A stretch of 64,000 nt of DNA, from positions 388,945-452,944 of the forward strand of contig CAYVCQ010000002.1 in the NCBI GenBank assembly GCA_964450405.1, written 5' to 3'. The position numbers and the translations under genes were made by a program. Each line of letters opens with the position of its first letter. The stretch's first letter is position 1. A model generated the notes under the pieces. It worked only from the letters and a program-made list of their open reading frames with translations, was not told the DNA's origin and ran no database searches. This stretch comes from WRGT01 sp964450405. Its GTDB lineage: Bacteria > Spirochaetota > UBA4802 > UBA5550. Below are positions 37,120 through 45,383 of the stretch, piece after piece.

Positions 37120-38034
37120 TTACAGAAGTGTTTTATAATACTCATAGGTATTTCGTATTCCATCTTCCAGGGATACTTTTGCCTGCCATCCAATACTTGA
37201 AGCAAGTGAAACATCCACCATCTTTTGTTTCATACCCGTAGGCTTTGATAAATCATGTATAAAATTACCATTATATCCGATCACTTTAGCAACAATTTCA
37301 TAATAGTCATTCACTGAGTAATCGTGTCCTAAGCCGATATTGATTATCTCAGGGATTGAATCATAATTATCAATGGAAAATCTTACAAAATTTACAAGAT
37401 CATCTACATACATAAATTCCCGGCGTGATATTCCATCTCCCCATATTTCCACATTATCATTTTTATTTATAACGGCATCATGAACCTTCTTAATAATTGC
37501 AGGTACCATATGGGAATTTTCAGGATCAAATTTATCATATTTCCCGTATAAATTACATGGCACCAGCGTTTTATAATTAAATTGAGAATTTTCACTTCTT
37601 ATATAACTGCATAACCGCTGTGTCACTATTTTTGCAAGTGCATAACCTTCATTGGTCGGCTCCAGTTCACCACTTAAAATATATCCCTCTTTCAATGGAT
37701 TAGGAGCTTCATGCGGATACATACATGATGACCCCATATTGATTAAACGGATTATTCCTGCTCTATATGCAGCAAGAATTACATTCCGCCCCATATCAAT
37801 ATTCTCTACTAAAAACCGCACAGGATCCTTTATATTCGCAGCAATACCACCGACCAGACCTGCACAATGAATTACAAGATCCGGTTGTTCCTTTGAAATA
37901 TAATCGAAAACCTGATCATAATGACACAGGTCTAGTTCATCTATCGATGGTGATAAAATTACAAAGTTATTCTCAAGCGATTCTTTAATATTACGCCCGA
38001 CAAGTCCTGATCCGCCAGTTAATAATATCTTCAT
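37120..38034 (-). CDS. fcl: GDP-L-fucose synthase
   Basis: About 304 residues; GGSGLVGRN is the NADP loop, NMGSSCMYP and YALAK (YxxxK) the active site, and VPCNLYGKYDKFDPENSHMV the GDP-sugar region of GDP-4-keto-6-deoxymannose 3,5-epimerase-reductase. The frame opens at 38055, but the ATG at 38034 has AGAGGA six bases upstream and starts MKILLTGG. It completes the Gmd-Fcl route to GDP-fucose for the GT10 enzyme nearby. Confidence 0.9.
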   Translation of the reverse strand: MKILLTGGSGLVGRNIKESLENNFVILSPSIDELDLCHYDQVFDYISKEQPDLVIHCAGLVGGIAANIKDPVRFLVENIDMGRNVILAAYRAGIIRLINMGSSCMYPHEAPNPLKEGYILSGELEPTNEGYALAKIVTQRLCSYIRSENSQFNYKTLVPCNLYGKYDKFDPENSHMVPAIIKKVHDAVINKNDNVEIWGDGISRREFMYVDDLVNFVRFSIDNYDSIPEIINIGLGHDYSVNDYYEIVAKVIGYNGNFIHDLSKPTGMKQKMVDVSLASSIGWQAKVSLEDGIRNTYEYYKTLL

Positions 38035-38150
38035 TTTAAGTCCTCTTCCGGCCATAATTGTTATACTTTAGTTCATACCTGATTACAATCTTTCAGGTTT
38101 ATTGAAATATATATTTGATTCTTATCAAGATTTTTTACAGTCCAGAATCT

Positions 38151-38280
38151 CTTTATGATAAATTTAATTTTACCATAACTTATTTGATGTATAATTGCAA
38201 CTTGCCATTTAGATTTATCTGAATTCTTCTCAATTCCAGATAAATCCATATATTCAAAATCAAAATTATTTGTTGTTCAC
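38151..38280 (-). pseudogene. Remnant of a second EPS-type MarR regulator gene
   Basis: Read on the minus strand this stretch aligns with the first ~120 bases of the regulator gene at 35778-35449: shared runs include AATAATTTTGA, GAATATATGG, TTTATCTG and ATTGAGAAGAATTCAGATA. A GTG replaces the ATG, and the frame meets TAA at the fifth codon. The homology fades after about 38151. The upstream region (palindrome and 25-base repeat) is also retained. Confidence 0.75.
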
Positions 38281-38289
38281 CATCTGAAC
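38275..38289. promoter_or_regulatory. Palindrome, second copy of the putative regulator operator
   Basis: GTTCA-N5-TGAAC at the head of the regulator remnant and ~240 bases upstream of fcl. The arms match those at 35773-35787 while the centre differs, the pattern expected of a retained binding site. Confidence 0.5.
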
Positions 38290-38303
38290 AGATAGACATG
38301 GTG

Positions 38304-38328
38304 GACTTTTTGTCAAGTAAGTTTGCAG
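38304..38328. repeat. Direct repeat, copy 2
   Basis: Identical to 35802-35826, with TTGACA on the minus strand (38316-38311). Separation from the palindrome is about the same in both copies, so the whole head was duplicated, not just a short word. Confidence 0.75.
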
Positions 38329-38376
38329 GATCTCTCCGTGTCAACATAGTTGTCGCAATGAAGGGGTCGACAATGA

Positions 38377-38784
38377 ACTATTAATATAAATATTGATAAT
38401 GGTATAGGTATAAAGGCTTTTAGCTTACTTGATGAAAATAAACAAAACAAAATACAAAAATATATTTTGAAAAGAAATAAATTTGATGAGAAATGTGTTT
38501 TTATAAAAAATCACACAAATTCAAATGAAAAAATTATTATTATTTCTAATTATTGAGCAGTATATTTTTTAAAAACAAACAGGGATGCTGCATTTAATTT
38601 AGGAATGACTGATTTGTTTTATTTAAAAGATTATAGACGATTGGTGGAAATTGTAAATCAGGGAAATATTAAAATCTTTTTTGAGCCCTATTGTTTTGAC
38701 GATAAAATGAAAATATTAAGAATTATAAAAAATTACAGGGTAACAGCTTCAAAAAACAGGCTTTTTTTTATTGGAAAAAATTAA
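38377..38784 (+). pseudogene. Truncated reading frame with one in-frame TGA
   Basis: A plus-strand frame of ~135 codons with no start codon and a single TGA at 554-556 of this kilobase (38554-38556), between IIIISNY and AVYFLKTNRDAA; the frame is otherwise open up to TAA at 38782. Tail segment LRIIKNYRVTASKNRLFFI. An original TGG (NYW) would restore it. The pattern recalls the soluble tail of a GT-C-type membrane protein, but no family is certain. Confidence 0.4.
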
Positions 38785-38937
38785 AAACCACACATATTAA
38801 CGCATCCCGAACAATGAGTTATACTGCCTCAAAAATCAGGAAGCAGTATGGATTAAACTACAGACTATCCCTGGCACATTAGACAACTCGCTTGACGAAA
38901 ACGGTAGATTACACGTAATCCTGTTCATTATTAAAAT

Positions 38938-40035
38938 TTAAACATTTAGAAGTTCCTTTAATATTACTTCTAAAGTTACTAATTTATTCCAGACAAAATC
39001 AACTGTTTCAGGTTTTAATTTGGGTCTGGCAATAAATGCATTATAAAGACCATCATTTGAATTTAAACGCGACACTTCATTAAAAATATAATCATGATTC
39101 TTTCCATCAAAAAATAAAAAACTATCCTGATTCACGCATCCCGGCTCAGGAGGATACTCTCCCCAATAAATTGGAATACAACCTGCATCAAATGCATGAA
39201 ATAATTTTTCAGTACAATACCCATCGCCTAATCCATTTTCAGGGCAAATATTAAATTTAAATTGTGCAAGATAATTTTGTTTATCATCATAAAATTCTGT
39301 TTTTAACGTACTGTCATTATGAAATAGATTTCCGGGACAGGAAACGGATTCAATTGGATTAAGCAGATGATACAACTGGCTTCTTACATTTAATATATGC
39401 TCTTTATCCTTGAATTTAGATTGATATTCGATTTTATTATCATGCCGGCTTATTAATGCACAAAATTTTGTTTTTTTCGGTTTAAAATTATTAATCTGAT
39501 CAACTTTAATAGCTACTTCATCAATAGAATTACAATCAATAAATATATAATATATCCAGAGCGGAAACCGCAAATAATTTTTATTATTTAAACGTTTATA
39601 TCCAAGAGCAAGGTCAACATCTTTTATACAATAATCATCAAAACTTGCATGTGCCAGGAACTCCGTATTTTCTCCAGTCCAGAAAATCTTTTTCTTTACA
39701 GGTAATGATAAAAATTTCTCTTTTGCAATATCTGCTTCATTAAATAATGCTTTATTTAATGTTTCTAATATTAATAAATCGGGCTGTTTCTTTTCTGTTG
39801 CGTAATTTACAGATTCTATATATGGATAAACTTTCTTTTTAATAAATCCTTTAAATATCTCAGTCTCACTAAATAAAATTTTTTTTGTTTTTTTCCCATG
39901 TAAAAACGCAATACATCTATAGCTAATATTTTCGATATTACTTTTAAATTTTAATATATCAGCAGTTTCTATTTTTAAATTATGTGTAAGAAAAAATAAA
40001 ATCTGCATTTTAATCTTTTTTAATAATATTAACAT
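38938..40035 (-). CDS. GT10 fucosyltransferase
   Basis: A GT10 (alpha-1,3/1,4-fucosyltransferase) protein. The family core is FNICPENGLGDGYCTEKLF followed by DAGCIPIYWG, which includes the donor-binding residues. Its donor should be GDP-fucose, made by Gmd and Fcl on either side. The frame opens at 40155, but the first ~40 codons are unlike the family; ATGs at 40053, 40035 and 40008 are possible. 40035 is chosen for its AGAGAA-like site, with modest certainty. Confidence 0.85.
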   Translation of the reverse strand: MLILLKKIKMQILFFLTHNLKIETADILKFKSNIENISYRCIAFLHGKKTKKILFSETEIFKGFIKKKVYPYIESVNYATEKKQPDLLILETLNKALFNEADIAKEKFLSLPVKKKIFWTGENTEFLAHASFDDYCIKDVDLALGYKRLNNKNYLRFPLWIYYIFIDCNSIDEVAIKVDQINNFKPKKTKFCALISRHDNKIEYQSKFKDKEHILNVRSQLYHLLNPIESVSCPGNLFHNDSTLKTEFYDDKQNYLAQFKFNICPENGLGDGYCTEKLFHAFDAGCIPIYWGEYPPEPGCVNQDSFLFFDGKNHDYIFNEVSRLNSNDGLYNAFIARPKLKPETVDFVWNKLVTLEVILKELLNV

Positions 40036-40155
40036 AATTTCTCTACCTGTCATAATAATTATATCTATGCCGATTACAAAAGCTCCGTTTTGGGAACCGC
40101 ATGAAGCCCTGCGAGGACTATAAAGGAACTGCCGCCCGAGCAAAACGATGTTCAC

Positions 40156-40696
40156 CTGCCAGCAAACATATAAGGATGTCGAAATAATGCTGGCCTTTGA
40201 ATCTGTGTAGATTGAATTATTGGAACTACCCTATATAAGAACTCTGGACTTCTCCCTTAAAACTGTAAAGTAATTTACTCATTCTTTTTTATTTTTAATA
40301 ACATGGACAACATAGCTGTTAATGCTAAAACATTTTGTTTCATGGTAAGCATAAAAAGTCAATACTAGCTGAGTCCGGCCTCGAAGAATTATAATATTGC
40401 CAGTGTAACAGTTTAACAAAATATAACAAATCATTCTCTTTCTCTAAACTTATAAAAAAAATTCACTTTTACAAAAAAAAATTTTCATCTCCGGAACATT
40501 TGTAGCGTAACAGTATATGCAGGCAAATAAAAAATGGGGAACCGGTCATGACACAATCTAAGCATAAAACTATACTTACCGCTATCGCCTGTGTAATACC
40601 TATAGAACACCGGGAGGCATATATTTTGTCAGGAATTCAGTTTTTAAAATATAATAACTCAACAATGGCTTCAAAAATAAAATATTATAAAAGGAG
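40156..40696. other. Non-coding stretch, possible decayed sequence
   Basis: About 540 bases between divergent genes. The part at ~40070-40200 is locally G+C-rich and looks like broken coding sequence on the plus strand (KAPFWEPHEALRGL then stop), but no family was recognised. The rest is AT-rich. It should include promoters for both neighbours; none is convincing. Confidence 0.4.
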
Positions 40697-40702
40697 TTGT
40701 AT

Positions 40703-41266
40703 ATGGCTGATGTAAAAATTAATCCAGTCTTTGAAGGATTCTCAAAACAGATAGGTGATCTGGTATTTGTCCAATCTAACGGAAAAACCTTTGTAAGGAG
40801 AAAAGGAAATCCGGGAAACCCGAAAACTTTATCACAGATGGGTGTGCGTAATTCGCTCTCTATACTTGTAAAAGACTGGGCATCTCTTAAAGGTATTATG
40901 CATGAGGGATGGAAAGAGTGGGCAAAAAAGAAAAAAAAGAAAGGGAACAATCTTTTTGTAAGTGAAAATTTTCAAAATCAGAGAACAGGTCTCCCTATTC
41001 AGCTATTCCGGCCAGTGGGGAATCTTAAACTTAAATCCTTCACTGCTGAAACCGGTGGTTCGGGTGAGATATTCTGTAATTACTCAATAGAGGGAAGCAC
41101 TTCAGGTCGATACATCTGCTTCTTTATCAAAAAACAGATGGAAGGGATGGCCTTAGGCGAGATAATTATACACAGTGAACCCGTAGCCCCCTCATCGCCA
41201 TTCACTATTACCGGACTTGAACCGACGACTGATGATCATCTCTTTCATAGGGGCAGGATATTTTAA
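40703..41266 (+). CDS. Unknown protein with DUF6266-like N-terminal pattern
   Basis: About 187 residues. Start ATG at 40703 has AAGGAG six bases upstream (the frame opens two codons earlier at a TTG). The N-terminal half reads GFSKQIGDLVFVQ, FVRRKGNPGNPKT, a WASLKGIMHEGWKEW helix and a run of lysines, then NLFVSENF. Order and spacing recall DUF6266-type proteins; the second half is beta-rich with a GLEP segment. It stands alone on the plus strand, converging on and overlapping the MNT-HEPN gene by four bases. Role unknown. Confidence 0.6.
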   Translation: MADVKINPVFEGFSKQIGDLVFVQSNGKTFVRRKGNPGNPKTLSQMGVRNSLSILVKDWASLKGIMHEGWKEWAKKKKKKGNNLFVSENFQNQRTGLPIQLFRPVGNLKLKSFTAETGGSGEIFCNYSIEGSTSGRYICFFIKKQMEGMALGEIIIHSEPVAPSSPFTITGLEPTTDDHLFHRGRIF

Positions 41267-41976
41267 TTATTCAATCCCTTCTGGAGAATATTTTTCAACA
41301 TAACAAAGGCATCTTTGTAGATATTTTTTTTCTCAAGTATCTCGTTCATTTCTGATTCATCATATACATGTGATGAAAGATTACGCTGTTCAATCATATC
41401 CAACCAGATATCTTCATCTGTTATTATCTGTTGTGCGTAAGCTTCTTTAAAAACTCCCCTTGGGCTTTTTGCTTCGAGCCCTATAAACTCAAGATATCTT
41501 TTAACAGCTTTCCAGCTCATTTCATAAGTGAACTCAAATCTTTTAACTATAAGATCGAGATAAACGTCCCCGAAGCCTTCATTTTTAAACTCCTCAAAAC
41601 GATCAACAACATCAATAAATTTATCCAGTGCGTTTGAAAAATTATGAAGTCCATCCTGTGCCCGGAGTTCTTTTGTTGAACTATAAAGAACTCTCCCGGT
41701 TGATTTAACTCTGTTTTTAAATCTTTCTTCAGTTTTTGAAATATTTTTAACATCGATTTTTATAAGAGTATTGATCTGTTTTATTTCATCTTCAATAAGA
41801 TGACCATTTTTGTTGTCAGGATCTTCATAGGCAATATCGATGTCACTGCCGGCAGATGCTTCTCCGTTAATCTGAGAACCATACAGATAAATTCGAACAG
41901 GCTTTGAATGTTTCAAAATAATTACTTTTACCTGATTTATAATTCCGGCTTTATTCGTTTTCACTTTCTGCTCCAT
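41263..41976 (-). CDS. Fused MNT nucleotidyltransferase-HEPN protein
   Basis: A 237-residue protein combining two parts usually encoded separately (HI0073/HI0074 type). Residues 1-~95 are a minimal nucleotidyltransferase: GS at 33-34, D45 and D47 (SDIDIA), D75. Residues ~105-237 are a HEPN-type four-helix domain with the RxxxxH motif R198-H203 (RNLSSH). Stand-alone pairs act as toxin-antitoxin systems in which MNT AMPylates HEPN. It sits 18 bases after gmd on the same strand. Confidence 0.8.
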   Translation of the reverse strand: MEQKVKTNKAGIINQVKVIILKHSKPVRIYLYGSQINGEASAGSDIDIAYEDPDNKNGHLIEDEIKQINTLIKIDVKNISKTEERFKNRVKSTGRVLYSSTKELRAQDGLHNFSNALDKFIDVVDRFEEFKNEGFGDVYLDLIVKRFEFTYEMSWKAVKRYLEFIGLEAKSPRGVFKEAYAQQIITDEDIWLDMIEQRNLSSHVYDESEMNEILEKKNIYKDAFVMLKNILQKGLNN

Positions 41977-41994
41977 ATATCCGTTCTGCTTAAA

Positions 41995-43074
41995 TCATCC
42001 GCTGATACAATCAAACCCGCCATTCTTCAAATGAACATCTCTTTCCGCAATTCTGTAATCCTCATCAATCATCATCTTAACAAGTTCCGGAAGCTTTACC
42101 TTAGGCTCCCAGCCGAGTTTTGCCTTTGCTTTAGATGGATCGCCAATCAGAATATCAACTTCAGCAGGACGAAAATATACCGGATCAATCTGCACAACGA
42201 CCTTACCGGTAGCCTCATCCACCCCTTTCTCATCAACTCCATGACCGGACCACTTAATAGTAATCCCCAGTTCTTTAAATGACATATTAACAAAATCCCG
42301 AACGGTAAATGTTTCATTTGTAGCAAGGACAAAGTCATCGGGCTCATCCTGCTGAAGCATACGCCACATACCCTCAACATAATCTCCGGCAAAACCCCAA
42401 TCTCTTTTTGCATCTATATTGCCGAGAAATAACTTATCCTGAAGACCAAGTTTTATCCTTGCGGCAGCTCTTGTTATTTTTCTTGTTACAAAGGTCCCGC
42501 CCCGTCTGGGACTTTCATGATTAAAAAGTATTCCGTTACAGGCATACATCCCGTATGATTCCCTGTAGTTTTTAACTATCCAGAAACCATAAAGTTTAGC
42601 AACACCATAGGGACTTCTTGGATAAAAGGGAGTTGTCTCTTTCTGAGGAATCTCCTGAACCATTCCATACATCTCTGATGTTGACGCCTGGTAGAACCTG
42701 GTCTTTTTCTCTAGTCCCAGTAATCTTATTGCCTCAAGCAGGCGGAGTGTTCCAAGGGCATCTGTATCCGCAGTATATTCCGGGACTTCAAATGACACCT
42801 GAACATGCGACTGAGCACCAAGATTATAAATCTCATCAGGCTGTACCTGCTTAATTATTCTTATAAGATTGCTTGAATCTGTCAGATCGCCGTAATGAAG
42901 GAAAAAATGTTTATCTGAAATACTCTGTCCTTCATGTATGTGATCTATTCTTTCAGTATTAAATGATGAGGCACGTCTTTTAATACCATGTACTTCATAT
43001 CCCTTTGAAAGTAATAACTCCGCAAGGTATGATCCATCCTGTCCGGTAATTCCCGTTATTAATGCCTTTTTCAC
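41995..43074 (-). CDS. gmd: GDP-mannose 4,6-dehydratase
   Basis: A 359-residue extended SDR: GITGQDGSYLAE (NADP loop), STSEMYG, YGVAK (YxxxK), and NHESPRRGGTFVTRKI, all diagnostic of Gmd. It makes GDP-4-keto-6-deoxymannose, which Fcl converts to GDP-L-fucose and the Rmd-like enzyme at 57.3 kb could convert to GDP-D-rhamnose. Start is GTG at 43074 preceded by GGAGATAATATA. Confidence 0.93.
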   Translation of the reverse strand: MKKALITGITGQDGSYLAELLLSKGYEVHGIKRRASSFNTERIDHIHEGQSISDKHFFLHYGDLTDSSNLIRIIKQVQPDEIYNLGAQSHVQVSFEVPEYTADTDALGTLRLLEAIRLLGLEKKTRFYQASTSEMYGMVQEIPQKETTPFYPRSPYGVAKLYGFWIVKNYRESYGMYACNGILFNHESPRRGGTFVTRKITRAAARIKLGLQDKLFLGNIDAKRDWGFAGDYVEGMWRMLQQDEPDDFVLATNETFTVRDFVNMSFKELGITIKWSGHGVDEKGVDEATGKVVVQIDPVYFRPAEVDILIGDPSKAKAKLGWEPKVKLPELVKMMIDEDYRIAERDVHLKNGGFDCISG

Positions 43075-43388
43075 TATATTATCTCCATGTATAACAAAAT
43101 TATTCCATTTTTTAGTTGTTTTTTACAAGATGCTTAATGTATCCTTTTTTTTCAATAGAAATTTTATAATTTGATTCTATTATCATCTTCGAATTCAGAA
43201 GTTACGATAAATGTAGAAAACTATCCATGTTTTCGGCCTTTTGCAATAATACTAATTATTGTAAAACCGGATGATGATAAAATTGATGCTTTTGTTCATG
43301 TTAAAGAAGATTCTTTATAACCTAAAGGATTTGATAAAACTTATACAATCGCAAAGGGATTTCCTCATATTTTAATAAAGGTGATTTA
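43075..43388. other. Divergent intergenic region with a gene remnant
   Basis: About 314 bases between gmd (minus) and a membrane protein gene (plus). The right part is the remnant described separately. The left part is AT-rich and should contain the gmd promoter, but no clear consensus is seen. Confidence 0.4.
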
Positions 43389-43389
43389 A
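43159..43389 (+). pseudogene. C-terminal gene remnant with an in-frame TAA
   Basis: A plus-strand frame opens after a stop at 43156-43158 and runs (VENYPCFRPFAIILIIVKPDDD ... HVKEDSL) to a TAA, then resumes as PKGFDKTYTIAKGFPHILIKVI. Its final TAA overlaps the next gene's ATG (TAATG at 43387-43391), a coupling arrangement typical of operons. It is probably the tail of a lost upstream gene. Family unknown. Confidence 0.4.
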
Positions 43390-44951
43390 TGCTTATTAAA
43401 GAAAACTATTACAGCAAAATGAGTATTGCAATTATTATCGCAATTGGAATTATATTAATATCAGCCGTTACTTTTAGACCGCTAACCAGAAGCGGTGAAG
43501 TGGATTCGTATATGCTGCCTGCAATTTCAATAGAACAAAGACTGTCATTATTTGTTAATCAATCAGATATTGATAAAGCTCAAATTGATTTTCCCGATAT
43601 GTATCAGGGGGTTAAAACTTTTAACGATTTAAGAAGTACAAAACTAGTTGTTGTAGAAGATAATAAATGGATTTCATGGTATTTCCCCACATATTCAATT
43701 GCTGCACTGCCTATAAAACTGGCATTAAAAGCTTTGGGGTTTAATCAATCACGTACATTTTTATTTACAAACATATTATTTTTTTTATTGGCCCTTATAA
43801 TTGTTTTCAAAAAATTAAAACTATCTGAACAGAAAGTTTTTTTTACAATATTGCTTTTAATATCCAATCCTATTCTGTTTTATGTAATAATGTGGTCTTC
43901 GGCTGAAAGTCTGATATTTTCCTTTATTGTCATGTCGCTTGTATTTTTCTCCAACAAAGAATATAAAAAAGCAGGAATGCTGGTTTCAATTGCAGGATCG
44001 TTAAATCCGACTATAATGATTTATGGTGCAATGATAATAGTTTCATATTTTATTGATATTTATAATGATAACATGAATAAAGAAAGACAAAGTTTAGTTA
44101 TACTGATAAAGAAAAAATATATTAATGTTTTATTATTTGGAATCTGTTTTATTCCATGTTTAATTCCATTTATATTTAATTTTACTGTAATAGGTAAACT
44201 AAATCCTACGACGGTACAGGGTTCAGTTCACAATATATGGCAAAGATTTTTTTCATATCTTTTTGATTTAAATTTAGGCTATTTACCCTTTATTCCCGTT
44301 ATAATAATCATGTTTATTATCATGGGAATTATAGGGATCTATAAAAAAAATGTTCCATCAATGATTTATTTTATTTCGCTATTTGGAACTGTTTTAGCTT
44401 TTTCAATTATGAGCCACATCAATAGCGGAATGACCGGCATATCCAGATATGCCGCATGGTCATCACCGATAATGATTTTTTTTATAACAACCGTTGGATC
44501 TACATTTATTAAAAAATCTTTTTGGGAAAAAACATTTACAATACTAATTTATTTATCATCAATAATCAGCTTTGCGGTTCTGGTTGATTATTCAAGATCA
44601 CCAAAACATGACTATACTTATCATAATTCCATTGCATCTGCCGTATTAAATAAATTGCCGCAATTATATAATCCTTTTTATGCAACATTTATTTCCAGGA
44701 CAGAACATATCGATGGGGGATATATTTACTGCAAGCCTGTCATTTATACAGATAATAAAAAAAATATTAGAAAAATTATGGTAACCGGCTCTACTGTAAA
44801 TGAACTGCTTGCTATAGTGAAGGGAGATAACAGAAGTTTAGAGATATTGAAAAATGAAATTGATAAAATTAAAAATAGAGATGGATATAATTATATTAAT
44901 ATCCCTTTCTATTCTGATTGCGTTTTATATGTTTCGGAAAAAAAAGATTAA
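43389..44951 (+). CDS. Polytopic membrane protein, GT-C glycosyltransferase candidate
   Basis: A 520-residue protein with ~10 membrane segments. After the first helix there is a long external loop with acidic residues (RSGEVDSYMLP; DFPDMYQGV), then SWYFPTYSIAALPIKL, a layout seen in GT-C transferases using polyprenyl-phosphate sugars. The C-terminal ~90 residues are soluble. Start has AAAGGTG upstream. It converges on a GtrA/GtrB pair nine bases away on the opposite strand, making it the likely periplasmic transferase for that pair. Confidence 0.6.
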   Translation: MLIKENYYSKMSIAIIIAIGIILISAVTFRPLTRSGEVDSYMLPAISIEQRLSLFVNQSDIDKAQIDFPDMYQGVKTFNDLRSTKLVVVEDNKWISWYFPTYSIAALPIKLALKALGFNQSRTFLFTNILFFLLALIIVFKKLKLSEQKVFFTILLLISNPILFYVIMWSSAESLIFSFIVMSLVFFSNKEYKKAGMLVSIAGSLNPTIMIYGAMIIVSYFIDIYNDNMNKERQSLVILIKKKYINVLLFGICFIPCLIPFIFNFTVIGKLNPTTVQGSVHNIWQRFFSYLFDLNLGYLPFIPVIIIMFIIMGIIGIYKKNVPSMIYFISLFGTVLAFSIMSHINSGMTGISRYAAWSSPIMIFFITTVGSTFIKKSFWEKTFTILIYLSSIISFAVLVDYSRSPKHDYTYHNSIASAVLNKLPQLYNPFYATFISRTEHIDGGYIYCKPVIYTDNKKNIRKIMVTGSTVNELLAIVKGDNRSLEILKNEIDKIKNRDGYNYINIPFYSDCVLYVSEKKD

Positions 44952-44960
44952 GTTTTTTAT

Positions 44961-45383
44961 TTACAAGGAGTCTTTAAAAACAAAAATCTTATTAAGAAAA
45001 TATCCCGTCACAGCAACAGGTAATACTGCAGCTGCTCCTGCAATATATATATTAATATTTAACTTTTTCAAACCGGTTATTATTGCAAGATTCAGAAAAT
45101 ATAAAACCACATATACTGCTACAAATCTGAAGATTTTACTGTTCTTTCCATTTTCAAATACAATAATTCCAACGGTTTTAAAATTAAAAATGACACCGAG
45201 AATAGTTGCAATAAGCAGCGCAAGTGAATAATGTACTTTAAAGAATACCAGAATTGAAAAGATTGAATACCCGAAGAGGGTATTAACTCCTCCGATAAAG
45301 AGAAATCTATAAAACCGGTTATTCCAGAAATATAAAAAAAGATTAATTATTTTTTTTATCAAAATTGATCCTTTCTTTTTCAA
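44961..45383 (-). CDS. GtrA-family membrane protein
   Basis: A 140-residue protein with four membrane helices: FYRFLFIGGVNTLFGYSIF is the GtrA start, and LNKIFVFKD is the C-terminal mark. GtrA proteins are proposed to flip polyprenyl-phosphate-linked sugars. It overlaps the upstream GtrB-like gene by 41 bases, so translation is likely coupled; a later start would shorten the overlap. Confidence 0.82.
   Translation of the reverse strand: MKKKGSILIKKIINLFLYFWNNRFYRFLFIGGVNTLFGYSIFSILVFFKVHYSLALLIATILGVIFNFKTVGIIVFENGKNSKIFRFVAVYVVLYFLNLAIITGLKKLNINIYIAGAAAVLPVAVTGYFLNKIFVFKDSL

Larger units (their letters stand above)
38056..38937. other. Long non-coding stretch with decayed genes
   Basis: Between fcl and the fucosyltransferase gene there is no intact gene for ~880 bases. 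It holds the regulator remnant, its palindrome and direct repeat (minus strand), and the interrupted plus-strand frame. This is a scar of past rearrangement and also the only place for a promoter of fcl and the E1-like gene. Confidence 0.7.

Noticed and set aside
40070..40200. Transposase remnant
   Set aside because: The stretch looks like broken coding sequence but matches no transposase motif I can name and has no terminal repeats.
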